A model generated the notes under the pieces. The model searched no databases and had not been told where the DNA came from. It saw only the letters and a list, made by a program, of their open reading frames with translations. A DNA stretch of 64,000 nt from Promerops cafer (lineage: Eukaryota > Chordata > Aves > Passeriformes > Nectariniidae), in NCBI GenBank assembly GCA_013398275.1, contig VZSE01002700.1, positions 1,665,279 to 1,729,278 of the forward strand, given 5' to 3'. This document shows positions 20,962-31,896 of this stretch, piece by piece (within the stretch, counting starts at the first letter, position 1; each line of letters starts with the position of its first letter). A program made the position numbers and the translations under genes.

Positions 20962-23900
20962 GTAAGCTTGCTTTTCCTTTATTTTTTATTTTTTAATTTA
21001 TCTTTTCTAAGATGAAATAATACAGATTTTTCAAAAATAAAATTTATCTGTGGATTCATACTTGTATTTTTTAATCTAACTCATATTTTGATATCAGAAG
21101 GTAGATTTCTGTGTATTTCTTGGGGTTTAGGGTGTTGAAAGTCTAGATACTTTGCTTTTCCCTGAAGAAATATTTCATTTCTTACATAACACAAAACTTT
21201 AGAGGATATATCTAGAGAATAGAAGGCATAGGTTTGAACTTGCATGAGATTGACAATTTTGTCCAAAACATGGGTTTGTGCCATTTGCTTTTGGCACTAA
21301 TTTCTTAGAGGATCATATTTCAGACTCTTAATTTTCCTTTATAGGTATGGCTCGGAGGATACAGGTGAAGGAATAATTCAGAGCATTTTCTGACTTCATT
21401 CAGACATCTAAAGTACCCTTGCTGAGTGTTAGTCTTCATCATGGTCCTTGAGAGATACTAAAGCCTTGTCCAACTAATCCTAATTAGTTAATGTAGGCAT
21501 AGTGGGGCAAAGTGTATTGATGCAATCTAACTCATTACACTCAAAATACCTATGTTTGTGAATTCAGAAACATAAATGTCACCTGGGGATAAAGTCAAGC
21601 AATTTTTTTCCAAATTTATTTACTGTCAGTTAACTGTATCCACATAATTGGCATAGAAAAATTGAAGTGCACCTTGACTTACTTGATGACAATATTTTGA
21701 CTGCATCTTTTTCCTGTGGCATTTTGGCAGATCTACCACAGAAGCCCCTTCACAAGTTTGCTTTGATGCAACCAAAGTTGGTTAGTTTTCTCACTCTTGG
21801 TGGTCTTCACTTTCTGTTTTTTTTCCTGAAGAAAGCCACTTTGTTGGCTTCCTGTCTCCAAAAATGCTGATCTGTTCCTTGTGTGCCAGTTGAAGATAGG
21901 TAACCTCTCATGTTAGACATTTGTACATTGCAGTTTACTGAGTGCTGCTTTACTCATTGCTACTTTACTCAGTGCTACAAAGCTCAAGCGTTGTCTGATG
22001 GTCATGAGTTATGAATGAACAAGAGACTATATTATGGAATCTTCAGAGCATCTTAAGTATTTTGTCACATCTCCTTCAGGGAAGTATTGTCTGAGAAGAT
22101 CAACAGCAGTGTGTTGATGCAAGGAGTTTCCGTTTATTGAGAGGTCTCTTTGAGTAACTGCTTCACTGAGACTTTAATGAAGGAAGGGCATGCAGGGATA
22201 GGCAAGCATTTCAGCAGAGTAAAGGAAGGAAAGTACAGATTAGTTGGTAGGTGAACTACAGAAAGATTTGTCTTTTAACTGCATTAGCTAATTATTCCTG
22301 TGGAAAATACCTAGGAGTTGAACTTGGATCAAAACCCTTAGCTGTTCATTGATTTTGTCTGCTTGCTGCTTACTTTGTTTTATAGCAGCTGTTGTAAACA
22401 CATGAAAAAGGTTTTCTTCATTATTCCATATCTATAATGCCATATTAGTTCAGCTTAGTACTATGCTAGAGAAGGTAGCAGGCTTAGACTTGAATGAAAC
22501 TGAGTACTTTGTCTCAAAAAAAGCAAAAAAAAATAAAAGGAGCTGTATAATTCAACTGAGTGAAATACTTAATAATGAAACAGGGTTCCCAGTCCATTTA
22601 TGAAAATAAGAGGAAAGTCTTTTGGACTTGAGCGCTTTAGAAAATCCCTGGTGAGTAGCCAGCTAATTATAAAAGCATCTGGTCTTCCTAGATGCCTTAT
22701 GTTCTGCATGTGGGTGCCTAACAAAAGATTTGACTCTGCTGAGTCAACAACTGATCCCTAAGAAGAGTATAAAATGTGCAAGTAGAGATAAGCTTTTAAC
22801 CATCAGGGGTTTGCAGTTGAGGGACCTCTTGAGTCAGAGATGTGATGTCTTTGTAGTTCAAAGGCCTTGACATGTCTTTATTGTATTAATTTATCTGGTT
22901 TCTTTGGAATCTGAATAACATCTGTAATGTCGTGTAACAGGGAATGCTACTGTTGAACTATGTCTACCCTGAATAAGTATTGTTCTGTTGGATCTGCCAC
23001 CTACATGTTCTCTCTTCACTTTCTTTAAGATACCTATACAGTGATGCTGTCATACTTCCCATCAGTTATTTTCTCTCCCTATAGTTGTTCCCCTGTATGG
23101 AAGCCTGGCTTTTTGATCATCTCTGCTACCACTCAGTCTTGTGCTCTGTAGAGTTCTGCACTGTGCACTGCCCAGGACTCTTCCTCTTTGACTGTTGCAC
23201 TCTTGTATTTTAGCTCACTGAACATCAGGGAATACAAGGAAAGAATCTAAGTCCTCAGAAAGCTTCTGTGTTTTAGTCAGGGTCAGACTGCGCAGGCATA
23301 CATTGACAGATGGGTCAGGTGTCAGCAGAGCTCCTTTTGAAACTGTGCTTTCCGTATGCAAGAGTAATGAAGACAGTAGTTTCTTCCTCTTGTGAAAGAG
23401 CCTACTGGAAAAGAGAGAAGGCTTAGTTCTAGGCTTTCTTCAGCCTAGAGCCTCTTGCTGAATTTGGAAATACTGTAGCAAAAAACCTACAATTCCTTAG
23501 ACACAAAGAATAAGCAAGAAAGAACACAGCTGCTAACAGCTGTGCAGTTTTGCTAGGAAAAGACATCCTTGTGTTTTAGTCCTTTATTTAGCTGTGGCAG
23601 AGTTTGCTGTGTTAGGTGTGATCGTCAGATAATTTCCAGGATAGGATAGTTTATATACACCTCTGTGTCTATATGTAGATAGAAATTAAAGCAACTTCTA
23701 TTCAAAGGCTTTGAAGTCTGTCAAGTTACTATGTTGTTGTGGAACAGAATTGAAAATACACTAACACAGTTTGTCTGAATTTCTCTAAATACCCATTTCC
23801 CTGCCTCATTTAAATTTTTATAATTATTTCAATCTTGATTAAGCTGTCAAAATAAAAAAATCCCAGATTCAGCCTTTTTGATACTGTGGAGCAAGTGGAT

Positions 23901-24277
23901 TAAGCTCTTGGATGAAAACAGACATAGATACTGTGAACATGCAAAATAACCATTAGTTTTCAGTATACCACATTAAGTTTCATGAGAACATAGCTTGGAC
24001 ATGAATGATATGCTGAAGAATCAGAAGAGCTGTTTAAGGATGAGGTGAAAGTGTCATGGTCATCTTGAAGTCTGTTGAAAAAAAAAAGGTTTCATTTGCC
24101 ATTCAGTAATATATGTATATAAGACATACACATCCGGTGTACTTGAAAGCATTAATGTTTACCTGTTCACAACCAGATTTTTTTTCTTTATTAAAGTGCA
24201 AGTGCCAGAGATTTGTATTTTGCCTTTTGATTTTTAACATTTTCTGATATAACAGTTATCACATTTTTCTCTTGAAG
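20962..24277 (+). other. RBM26: RBM26 last intron
   Basis: A 3.3-kb AT-rich intron, ending TTTTTCTCTTGAAG. I looked for CR1 tails and retrotransposon pieces and recognised none. Confidence 0.85.
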
Positions 24278-24367
24278 TTTCAGGAAGAATCTTTGGTGGA
24301 TGACTCACTGCTTCAAGATGATGATGAAGAGGAAGAGGAGAATGAATCCCGTTCGTGGAGAAGATGA
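24278..24367 (+). CDS. RBM26: RBM26 last coding exon with stop codon
   Basis: Encodes 29 residues, FQEESLVDDSLLQDDDEEEE followed by ENESRSWRR, then TGA at 24365-24367. The run of Asp/Glu followed by a basic SRSWRR end is the known RBM26 C-terminus. The acceptor is CTCTTGAAG. Length and ending agree with the family, so the protein end is intact. Confidence 0.97.
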   Translation, partial: FQEESLVDDSLLQDDDEEEEENESRSWRR

Positions 24368-24967
24368 TTCAACTGATCAAGGACAATGCTAGAACTGCAC
24401 CTGTGTTGCATTAGTATTACCTAATGTACTTCTGCATCTTTGTATTAAAAGGGGTTTTGTGATGAAGTTGGATTCAGATATAGATTAAAAAGCAGCTGGT
24501 CGGTTATACATTTTGAGAGATTGATGTTTGAGTTACATTTCAGTAAATGATTGCTAAAGACATCATACTAGGAACATATGCAATGTTTTTATTACATAGT
24601 TCTACAGAAAGTTACAGAATTCTTTGGGTTCTTTGTAATTTACTGAATTGGTCAAACACAAATGACCAAAAATTGTTATAACATAGATAATTTTTGTTCT
24701 ATTCCAGATACGGAATGAAAATTTGCATTTAAAATCTTTGTGAATGTTTTCAGAAATGAATAGATAACAGTACTAAACCGAAGTCTCTAAAGTTATGTAT
24801 TCATAATATTGCATAGTAGTATGCTTAGGCTTTACTATGTACTAGCCTTTTGTTGGATTTGTGTACGTATTTTACCTATGGGTTTTAATGATAAAGTGTA
24901 TGACTGCTTTGCATATAAGTCCTTATGACTTTAAGATGTTAAAAAAATAAAGAAATGGAATGGTCTT
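24368..24967 (+). other. RBM26: RBM26 3' UTR (proximal form)
   Basis: About 600 nt of AU-rich sequence between the TGA and the A-tracts that follow the AATAAA at 24946. Two ATTAAA variants lie near 24443 and 24484. The cleavage point is inferred to lie at or just before the A-tract beginning at 24968. Confidence 0.7.
24946..24951 (+). promoter_or_regulatory. AATAAA polyadenylation signal, RBM26 proximal site
   Basis: A canonical hexamer about 580 nt after the stop codon. It is followed not by a GT-rich element but by 16 A's starting 17 nt later. That is unusual, and means cDNA ends here could include internal oligo(dT) priming artefacts. Confidence 0.65.
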
Positions 24968-25107
24968 AAAAAAAAAAAAAAAAGGAAAGGTTTTAAAAAA
25001 AAAAAAAAAAAGAAAAAGAAAAAAAAAAAGCAATAACCAAAAAAGCTAAGGCAATGGTCCTTCATGATGGAAAAAAAAAAAAAAAAAAAAAGAGAAAAGA
25101 CCATTCC
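24957..25107. repeat. A-tract block bracketed by an 11-bp inverted repeat
   Basis: GGAATGGTCTT at 24957-24967 is the exact reverse complement of AAGACCATTCC at 25097-25107. Between them are A-runs at 24968-24983, 24995-25011, 25019-25029 and 25071-25091. A third AATGGTC copy lies near 25053. Confidence 0.85.
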
Positions 25108-25939
25108 AGATGGCAACCCCCACCCCCATTTTCACAAAAGGAGCTTGAATCACTACCGCTTACACTAAAATAATACTGAATATATAAAACCAATCTCAAT
25201 CGTGTTTTATCTACATTAACACATGGTGTACTCTGCATAAAATCTTTTGGATGTTCCGAGTTTAAAGTGATGCGAGTCAGATCTTAAATAGAATAATACT
25301 CTCAACAATAAGGAATTTTTTTATATCTCTGCACTGTGCAACTCTAGAAGAAAGTTTGATGCCACAAAAATACTGCAGTAATGCAGTATTGAAATATAAT
25401 TAAGAAAAATAGGTAAGGAGAATCTGAATACTTGGTAGGTAATATTCTAAAACTTCGAGTACACAACTAATGCATTTCTTATATTCCTGTGTTTTTATGA
25501 TTTCATTTTTTCATTGCAGAAGTAACACTTGGAAAATCCTAAGTTCACACTATAGCACATACTCACCATTCAAAAATACGTGAAATGTTAGTGTACTCCA
25601 CAGAAAATCTTCATTGGCTCTTTCTAGCAGGTCTTTCTGGTATGTGAGGTCTGAAGTTGCTTTTTAGGAAGGGGAACTGCCTACTCCTTTGCAGTAAAGG
25701 ACCTCTTAGAAAGACTTTGTTTTATTTCCATTTAGTGGTGTTGTGCTGGACTGGTTTCAAAAGGAAACGCATTTGTTAAGTATTAAAGTCTTCGGTTTTG
25801 TTTTTGTTCTGAAGGGAGTGTGCGGGGTGTTGTTTTGATTTAGTATTTCCCCCCCATTAATTCATTACTGAGTAAATCATAAAACAACTGTCTTATTTAT
25901 CTAACAGATGGATATGAGCCTGTACTGCCATTCACTTAA

Positions 25940-26003
25940 GTGTTGTACTTCTTGATGACCCTTGTGAGTCCCTTCCAACTTGGAATATTCTGTGATTTTT
26001 TGA
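25940..26003 (+). mobile_element. CR1 LINE, 3' terminal fragment
   Basis: The + strand reads GATGACCCTTGTGAGTCCCT then TCCAACTTGGAATATTCTGT then GATTTTT, the terminal part of a CR1 3' UTR and its ATTCTGTGATT tail. Only the last 60 or so bases are recognisable. Confidence 0.75.
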
Positions 26004-26461
26004 TAGTACTTGAGTTAATAGGGTGTTTTCTTTAGTCCATGTTTTTATCTTTTGCTGCAAAGAGAGGGAGAACTGGCATAAGTCATATCCCTGTTTTTTT
26101 GTTTTCTTTTTTCAATTCCAAAGTAGGAATGGAGGAAAGTAGAAGTAGTAGCATTCTAGAGAGAAGAGCTCCAGCTGTAGAGTTTTTGTTTGTGCTTTTC
26201 AATTATTTGAAGGGATTTTAAGAACTGGATCCTGGTTTGGGGTTTTTTTTGTTGAGCTTTTGGTTTCGTTTGGTTTTCCCCTCTGTCCTGATTTGTATGC
26301 ATATCTTGTTGCAAAAAACATGCACTTAAATTTTTGTACAGTCCTAGTTTCACATTGAAATGTCACAATTGACTGCCATGCTTGTTACACTAAGTTCTAA
26401 ATTTTGCCGTAAGGAACTGTATTTGGGAAATTGATTTCCTTTTACACTGAATTTCAGGCAA

Positions 26462-26467
26462 AATAAA
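26462..26467 (+). promoter_or_regulatory. AATAAA, possible distal poly(A) signal
   Basis: A canonical hexamer followed within 50 nt by T-rich and TG-containing sequence, a better downstream context than at 24946. If used, it would extend the RBM26 3' UTR to about 2.1 kb. Confidence 0.35.
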
Positions 26468-26530
26468 ATATTTTAAGAACCTTTTTATCCAGTGCTCTGA
26501 ATGAGCTTTTCTAATTCACTGAATTAAGCA

Positions 26531-29500
26531 CAAGCTTTCCTACTTTTAAAATTAATTTAGTACATTTGAAGGGTGCCAAATTGACAGTCCCTGAGGTGGA
26601 GATTTTTTGTATGTTGTCTTACAGAACAGGTACAGCACAGGAAAACACTCTCCATGCTCTGTAAAGTGTTTGTGTGGCATGCTTTGCTGCTCAAATCTGC
26701 CTTTTCACTGCAGTCACTCAACACAAGCTAATGGCAACTCTAGGTGTATTCTTTACATGGATGCTTCTTCCAAATCATCTGAAATTGCTGTATCATACAA
26801 TTTGAAAACTTGGGTTCCAAATTTGCCTGCTTGTTTTGAATTCAGCCTGGTAATGCACCCATCCAAGATTCATTGCATTGAAACTTTGCACCCTGCTCTA
26901 GTGGTAATGGGAGGAAATCTTTTAAAATTCTTTTTATCACCTTCCCTCTGCAAACTTCCTACTGGTGTGTATTTTGTTCCCTGCTGTTACCTTGTGACAT
27001 TCTGAATGGTTGAAAAACACCTGGATCAGAATGGCTTGGTTTATTCTCACTTTAAAACCAACCCCAGTCAAGACCAATCTGTGGTTGTATGTCATTCAGC
27101 ATGAGAAAACGGTGTTCCAGTTGCAATCTGAATGGATTCTATACAGATTTCTGTTATTATCAGATTGTTTCCTTTGTTTGATTTCTTGTTGGCTTGTTCT
27201 GTCTTCCTTGTCTAGCTCTGCTTTCCCCTCCATCTTTTTGCTACTGCTTTAGCCAATGCTTCTCACTTCAGTTCAGTCAGATCCTTATTAATATAGCTTA
27301 CAGTAAAATCTTTTGTCAGCTGGAGCAGCATCCTTGTTTCAATCAACAAACCAGACATCCTGCTGGCTTGGTTTTCCTCAAGACAGCTTTTCAAAATTTC
27401 CATGGAATAAAAGGTAACATTTAAGAAGGTATTTTATTTTCCACTTGGATGCTAAAGGACTTGAATAAGATGTGAGCTGACATGCAGTTCAATGGCAATA
27501 TTGTTTAAAACTACATTTGGTTGAACTACAAAATATTTGAAGTAAAGAGAATCAGTAATTCAGACTCTGTTACAGTCTCTACAAAACAGTAAATGACCAA
27601 GAATATATATTGGAAGCAACGCTTATGACCAGTACTATTCATATTTTTCCTTCTCTTAAGACCAGTCATACACTACAGTTGTACAAATGCAAAAGGAATA
27701 TAAAGGGGTAGAGGCTTTCAGTGAAACACCTCATTTACTCTAATTCAACTTTTGATTTTTTTATGTTGCAACTAATGAAGAGAGAGTCAGATTTAATCCT
27801 GTATTACTTATCTTTCATTGCAATTCGGACAGTAAGTTACAATGAAAAAATTAGTATTAGAGCAACTGGAACAAATAGCAGAAATTTGAAAAAACTTTAT
27901 TGTTCTTCATCATACTGTTCTGAGTGGAGCTGTATCTTACTGTATTGATTTTATAGCATTTGGTTACTTTCAAATGAATCTGTAAAGTCAGACAAAGTAA
28001 AAGTTCTTGGTCAAGAGAAAAGAAAAAAATCATCTTTCTCAAATGAGCCAATATAGCTGTAAACTTATCCTTGGGGAAGATGAACCTTCAGTTTCTGTGG
28101 AGTCAGTGTAAAGAGGTCAACGTAGACCTTTATAAATGCACTAGTGTGCTTGTTAAACAGGTACCTAAGTACTGTAGTCTTACAAAATAATTGTTTTTTA
28201 TTTAAATATGCTTCTGCATGTTTTAATCTGAACCATGTTTGAAGACATCAAAAATACTCGCAACAAAAATAGACTTTGGTGATTTAAATCTTTATTTGAA
28301 TTCTCTTGAGATCTAATGGGAACTCTAATGAGAAGGATTTCAGGAACATACCACCTATACCACCCATACCATCTATTTTTCCTAATAGATAATTATTTTA
28401 AAAATCTTTTTATATGTGTTAATGCTAGAACTTATATGAATGACTGTACTTTGTTCTTAGTTCGAGTGAAAATTAACATTTTTTTCTTCTTTTTGCAGTA
28501 AGCTTGTAATCCTGAGAACAGTTGATGTCTGTCTGAAAATCATCGCATGTGACCCTGTGGTATATTGTAGTAATTTTGATACTATAGTTTTAATTTTTGA
28601 ATTCCAAGATCCTTCCTACTTTGTTAGCAGAACAGGCTAATTCAGTTTCTCACCTTTTCTTTGCCAAAGATTGGAATACCATATTTAGCAGATCTGTCTG
28701 GTCTAGTTGATGAATTGGATTTTAGTATATCCCTATCAGCAAATGGAAGAAAAAAGTTTGAGACATATGCTCTTCAAAATTCAATTTTCTGAAAAACATC
28801 TGCAGTAGACCTGTTTGTTTCATTTTGACCTCTTGGATACAGAGGGGGTAGAATAATATTTTTACTCTTTTACATTATTTGATTTTTCTATGTTTCAGAT
28901 ACACATATTTTTTATGGTAATTTGTTGGGTAAAAATTTTCTTTAAAATATCAGATCTTCTATTATTATGTAGTGTATACTCTGGATTTGCAAAGAAAGGG
29001 GAGAAAAGTAATTGCGTTAGAGTTCCTCCTGACAAGCTGTGAAGATTATTGGAAATCAGAAATAACATTTACAGGCCTCAAAACTTCAACAGTGCAGATG
29101 TTCTTTTCCTAGTTGCTGAAGAATGACTTCTGTTTCTTAAACCTAGTGTTCTTTTAAATGCAGAAGGAAAAGAAACACTAGCTTCTCAAAAATGTTTTTG
29201 TGATAGTCTGTAGCCAGACAGGATATGGCCCACCTCTAGGGCATATGAACTCTTCTCTAACGAATAATTTGCTCTGTAGGGAAATGACAAAAGTTTCTTA
29301 GGTTTTAAAGGTCATAGTTTATTCTTTGCCTTGCACAAAGTTTTGTGCAATGAAGACATTTGAGCCAAAGAGGAAAAAAAAAGACTTCACAAAAATGTGT
29401 GTTGATCTGTGCATGTAAAAATCTATATCCTTCTGCTAAAGTCAGGTGCATGTTGCTAATGCATGTATAGTGTAGCTGAGTTCTACTAAAGTGTAAAGAT

Positions 29501-31737
29501 TTTAGGTTAAACCCCCTCATTTTTATAGAGTTTCCCAGTTCTGCAGAGCTCTGCTACATAAAAGCCAAGAGAAGTGTCCTTTCCATTAAAGTACCTTGTT
29601 TTAACATGAAGAAATGTTCTTCCTCTCATTTGCAAACTCTCCTTTCTCTGCTTAAAAAAAAAAAAAAACAAAACACACACACACAAAAAGACCCCCACTT
29701 CTTATTTCGTATGAGGGGTTTGTTTTTTTTTCCTCGTGATAAAGCCTTGTATTTTCCCTTTCGGCTGCTAGAGGGCACTATGGCTACACAAGTGAAACAC
29801 AAAAGCTGAGTCGTGCTCCCATTTTAACACTTCAGTGATATTTTTCCTGTTTCAGTTCTCATGCTAATATTTGCATTTCTTGCGAAAACCTGTATACATC
29901 TCTACTATGTCAGCAGAAATCCTGTGTGTGTGAACTGAAACAAAGTATCTCTCTGGATTTAGGTACCAATGATAAAACATGACTCCAGGTGTTTAAATCT
30001 GAATAAAACAGAAGAATGTTTCTGTGTTGCAAGAGGCATGTATCTTTTGCCTTTTCTGCTCTGGGAGTTGAATTAGGTTTGATAGATTACACTTGAATTT
30101 ATAGAAAACTTTGGGTAGCTTAATCCTCTTTGTCAAAGCTTTTCATAAGAATTAATCTTTTAAGCATGTGTTTGTTCTCTGGAATAGGGAAAGCTAAAAC
30201 TTACTGCTGGAAAGTGGAGGTGGACAGAAATGGCACAAAACATTGGGTTTTCATACAAACTACAAAAGAAATCACCAGCCTAACACAGTTTGAATAAATT
30301 TCACCACTGTAGCCAGTTATATTTGCTTTATGGTAGACTCATCTTCAATACATCAAATAATTACTACTGTAGCTCCACCAACTGGTGCACTGTAATTGCA
30401 CAAAACAAATTTTCAGCTATGATGTGGAATACTTGCTCATTCTTTGTACACCCATTCACTGTCTCTTACTGTCTTGCCTGGATGCACCAGGAAGCTGCTG
30501 GTAGCCCATGTGTTGGAACACTGAGTGTGCAGTGGAGCACTTGGAACTCTGAGAGTGCAGTGCCCATGCACACAAATCATATACAGGCCAACACCATGCA
30601 GGACATGTATGTGACTCACTCTGTGTTGTTTTCCCTTTCAGTCAGTGCAATGTCAAAAAGTGCTGAGGCATCACAGGTTTCGTTACATTCCTCCTAACTC
30701 ACAAAATCAGCTATGTGGAGATTATTATGTGCTCTCCTTTTTTCTTGAAGGGGCTGCTGTATCAGCACCTGTGGATAAACATCACAAAATGCTGCAAGAG
30801 TTCCAAGGAGTCAGTATCTTTGAATTCACCTAAAGAAGGAAACGTTACTTACTAGAAGTGATTGTGAGAAGAGGAATTCTGGTTGTAAAAATTACTTGGT
30901 TTTATTTAGCATGATTATTTCTTTGCATTCAGATCTGATAGATTATTAAAAGTTATCCACTGCTGCTCTCAGAGAGGTATTAGGTAATGTTTAAAATGAT
31001 ACATCCCCTGCGTGATATTTCTACCCATTAAATATGAAATCAAAGAGTATTTTAATACAGTTCTTAATTACATTTTTCCATCTACTTTCTCTGTGGTAAT
31101 TCTTTACCTTAGAAAACAGAGTAGTGTGTTTGGATACTATTTAGTTATTCGCACAGTTCTACAATCTTCAACTTTTCATTGGTGCTGTTTTCAAAACTTG
31201 CCTATTGGTTGTACCATCCTTCACATATTAGGCAAAAAAAAAGTTGTGTAAGGTGAACTAGAATTTTTGTAGAATTAGAATTTTTATCAAGAACACAAAA
31301 ATAGAAATATCCAGTAAGCAGCAAGTGAGCAGTTTTAGAAAACTTTCCTGCAGCATAGAATTTTGTATAGATGTTCAGAAAGGTGGACTTTCTATACCTG
31401 AGTAATTGAAATCTTGACCATCTTTCAAACAAGTTCTTACACTGAAGGCAAATCTTACTTGCTCATACTTGAAAACTTTGCTTCCATGCATTGTTCTAGT
31501 AATGAAATGGACCTGGATACGGAATCATAACTGCTTATGTACTTGAACACATTTTAAATGGTTTAATCTTTCTATAGAGAGATTAAAAATCTGATTTTGC
31601 TGCTACATCCAAGAGTACATATTCAGTATCTGTGGGGTAATTGGTCTGCTCTTAAAATACTAAGTCAATAATTGGTGATTATTTGTTTCCAATATTCAGA
31701 AATTTGGACTCTGGTGGTCATACAAGCTACTTCTGTT

Positions 31738-31740
<3 letters not shown>
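26531..31740. other. Intergenic DNA, nothing recognised
   Basis: AT-rich unique sequence. Open frames of 130-135 codons occur at 26607 and 30290 but lack any protein-like composition or family signature. No repeat family was recognised. Confidence 0.6.
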
Positions 31741-31773
<33 letters not shown>

Positions 31774-31896
31774 TTGGTTTTGTTGGGGTTTTTGTTTGCT
31801 CACTTTTGTTGTTGTTTGGTTTCAGGTTTGGGGGGTTCTTTTTTTGCAGGGGGCAGTGTGTTTGTGGTTTTGTTTGGGTTTTTTTTCCCCAGTGGT
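31741..31896. repeat. Poly(T) run followed by T/G-rich low-complexity tract
   Basis: 32 consecutive T's at 31741-31772, then about 120 bases of mostly T and G (TTTTGTTGGGG, GTTGTTTGG, GGGGGGTTC). Low complexity; on the other strand it is A/C-rich. Confidence 0.9.

Larger units (their letters stand above)
1..24967 (+). other. RBM26: RBM26 gene, 3' part (exons, introns and 3' UTR)
   Basis: Ten exons with AG/GT boundaries join into one uninterrupted reading frame that I recognise as the C-terminal part of RNA-binding motif protein 26. In order the segment has a linker with repeated VK(E/D)RLG motifs, a charged coiled coil, an RG-rich stretch, an RRM and an acidic tail ending SRSWRR. The family protein is nuclear, and RBM26/RBM27 are known partners of the MTR4/ZFC3H1 poly(A)-tail exosome connection. 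The N-terminal CCCH zinc finger and first RRM of the family are not in this window, so the gene starts upstream. Every intron interrupts the frame in phase 0. RBM27 is the alternative, but the tail and linker match RBM26 better from memory. Confidence 0.95.
25108..26530 (+). other. Downstream flank or extended RBM26 3' UTR
   Basis: AT-rich sequence without a coding frame that I can support. It holds a short CR1 tail near 25,940 and an AATAAA at 26462. It may be transcribed as part of a longer 3' UTR. Confidence 0.45.

Noticed and set aside
24931..25116. 61-codon frame rich in Phe on -
   Set aside because: It is the translation of the A-tracts at the poly(A) site.
26607..27005. 132-codon open frame on +
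   Set aside because: No domain, no protein-like composition, no splice or promoter context; rich in Cys, Ser and Leu as expected from AT-rich random frames.
30290..30697. 135-codon open frame on +
   Set aside because: Same reasoning; the sequence resembles no family and several overlapping frames of similar length exist.
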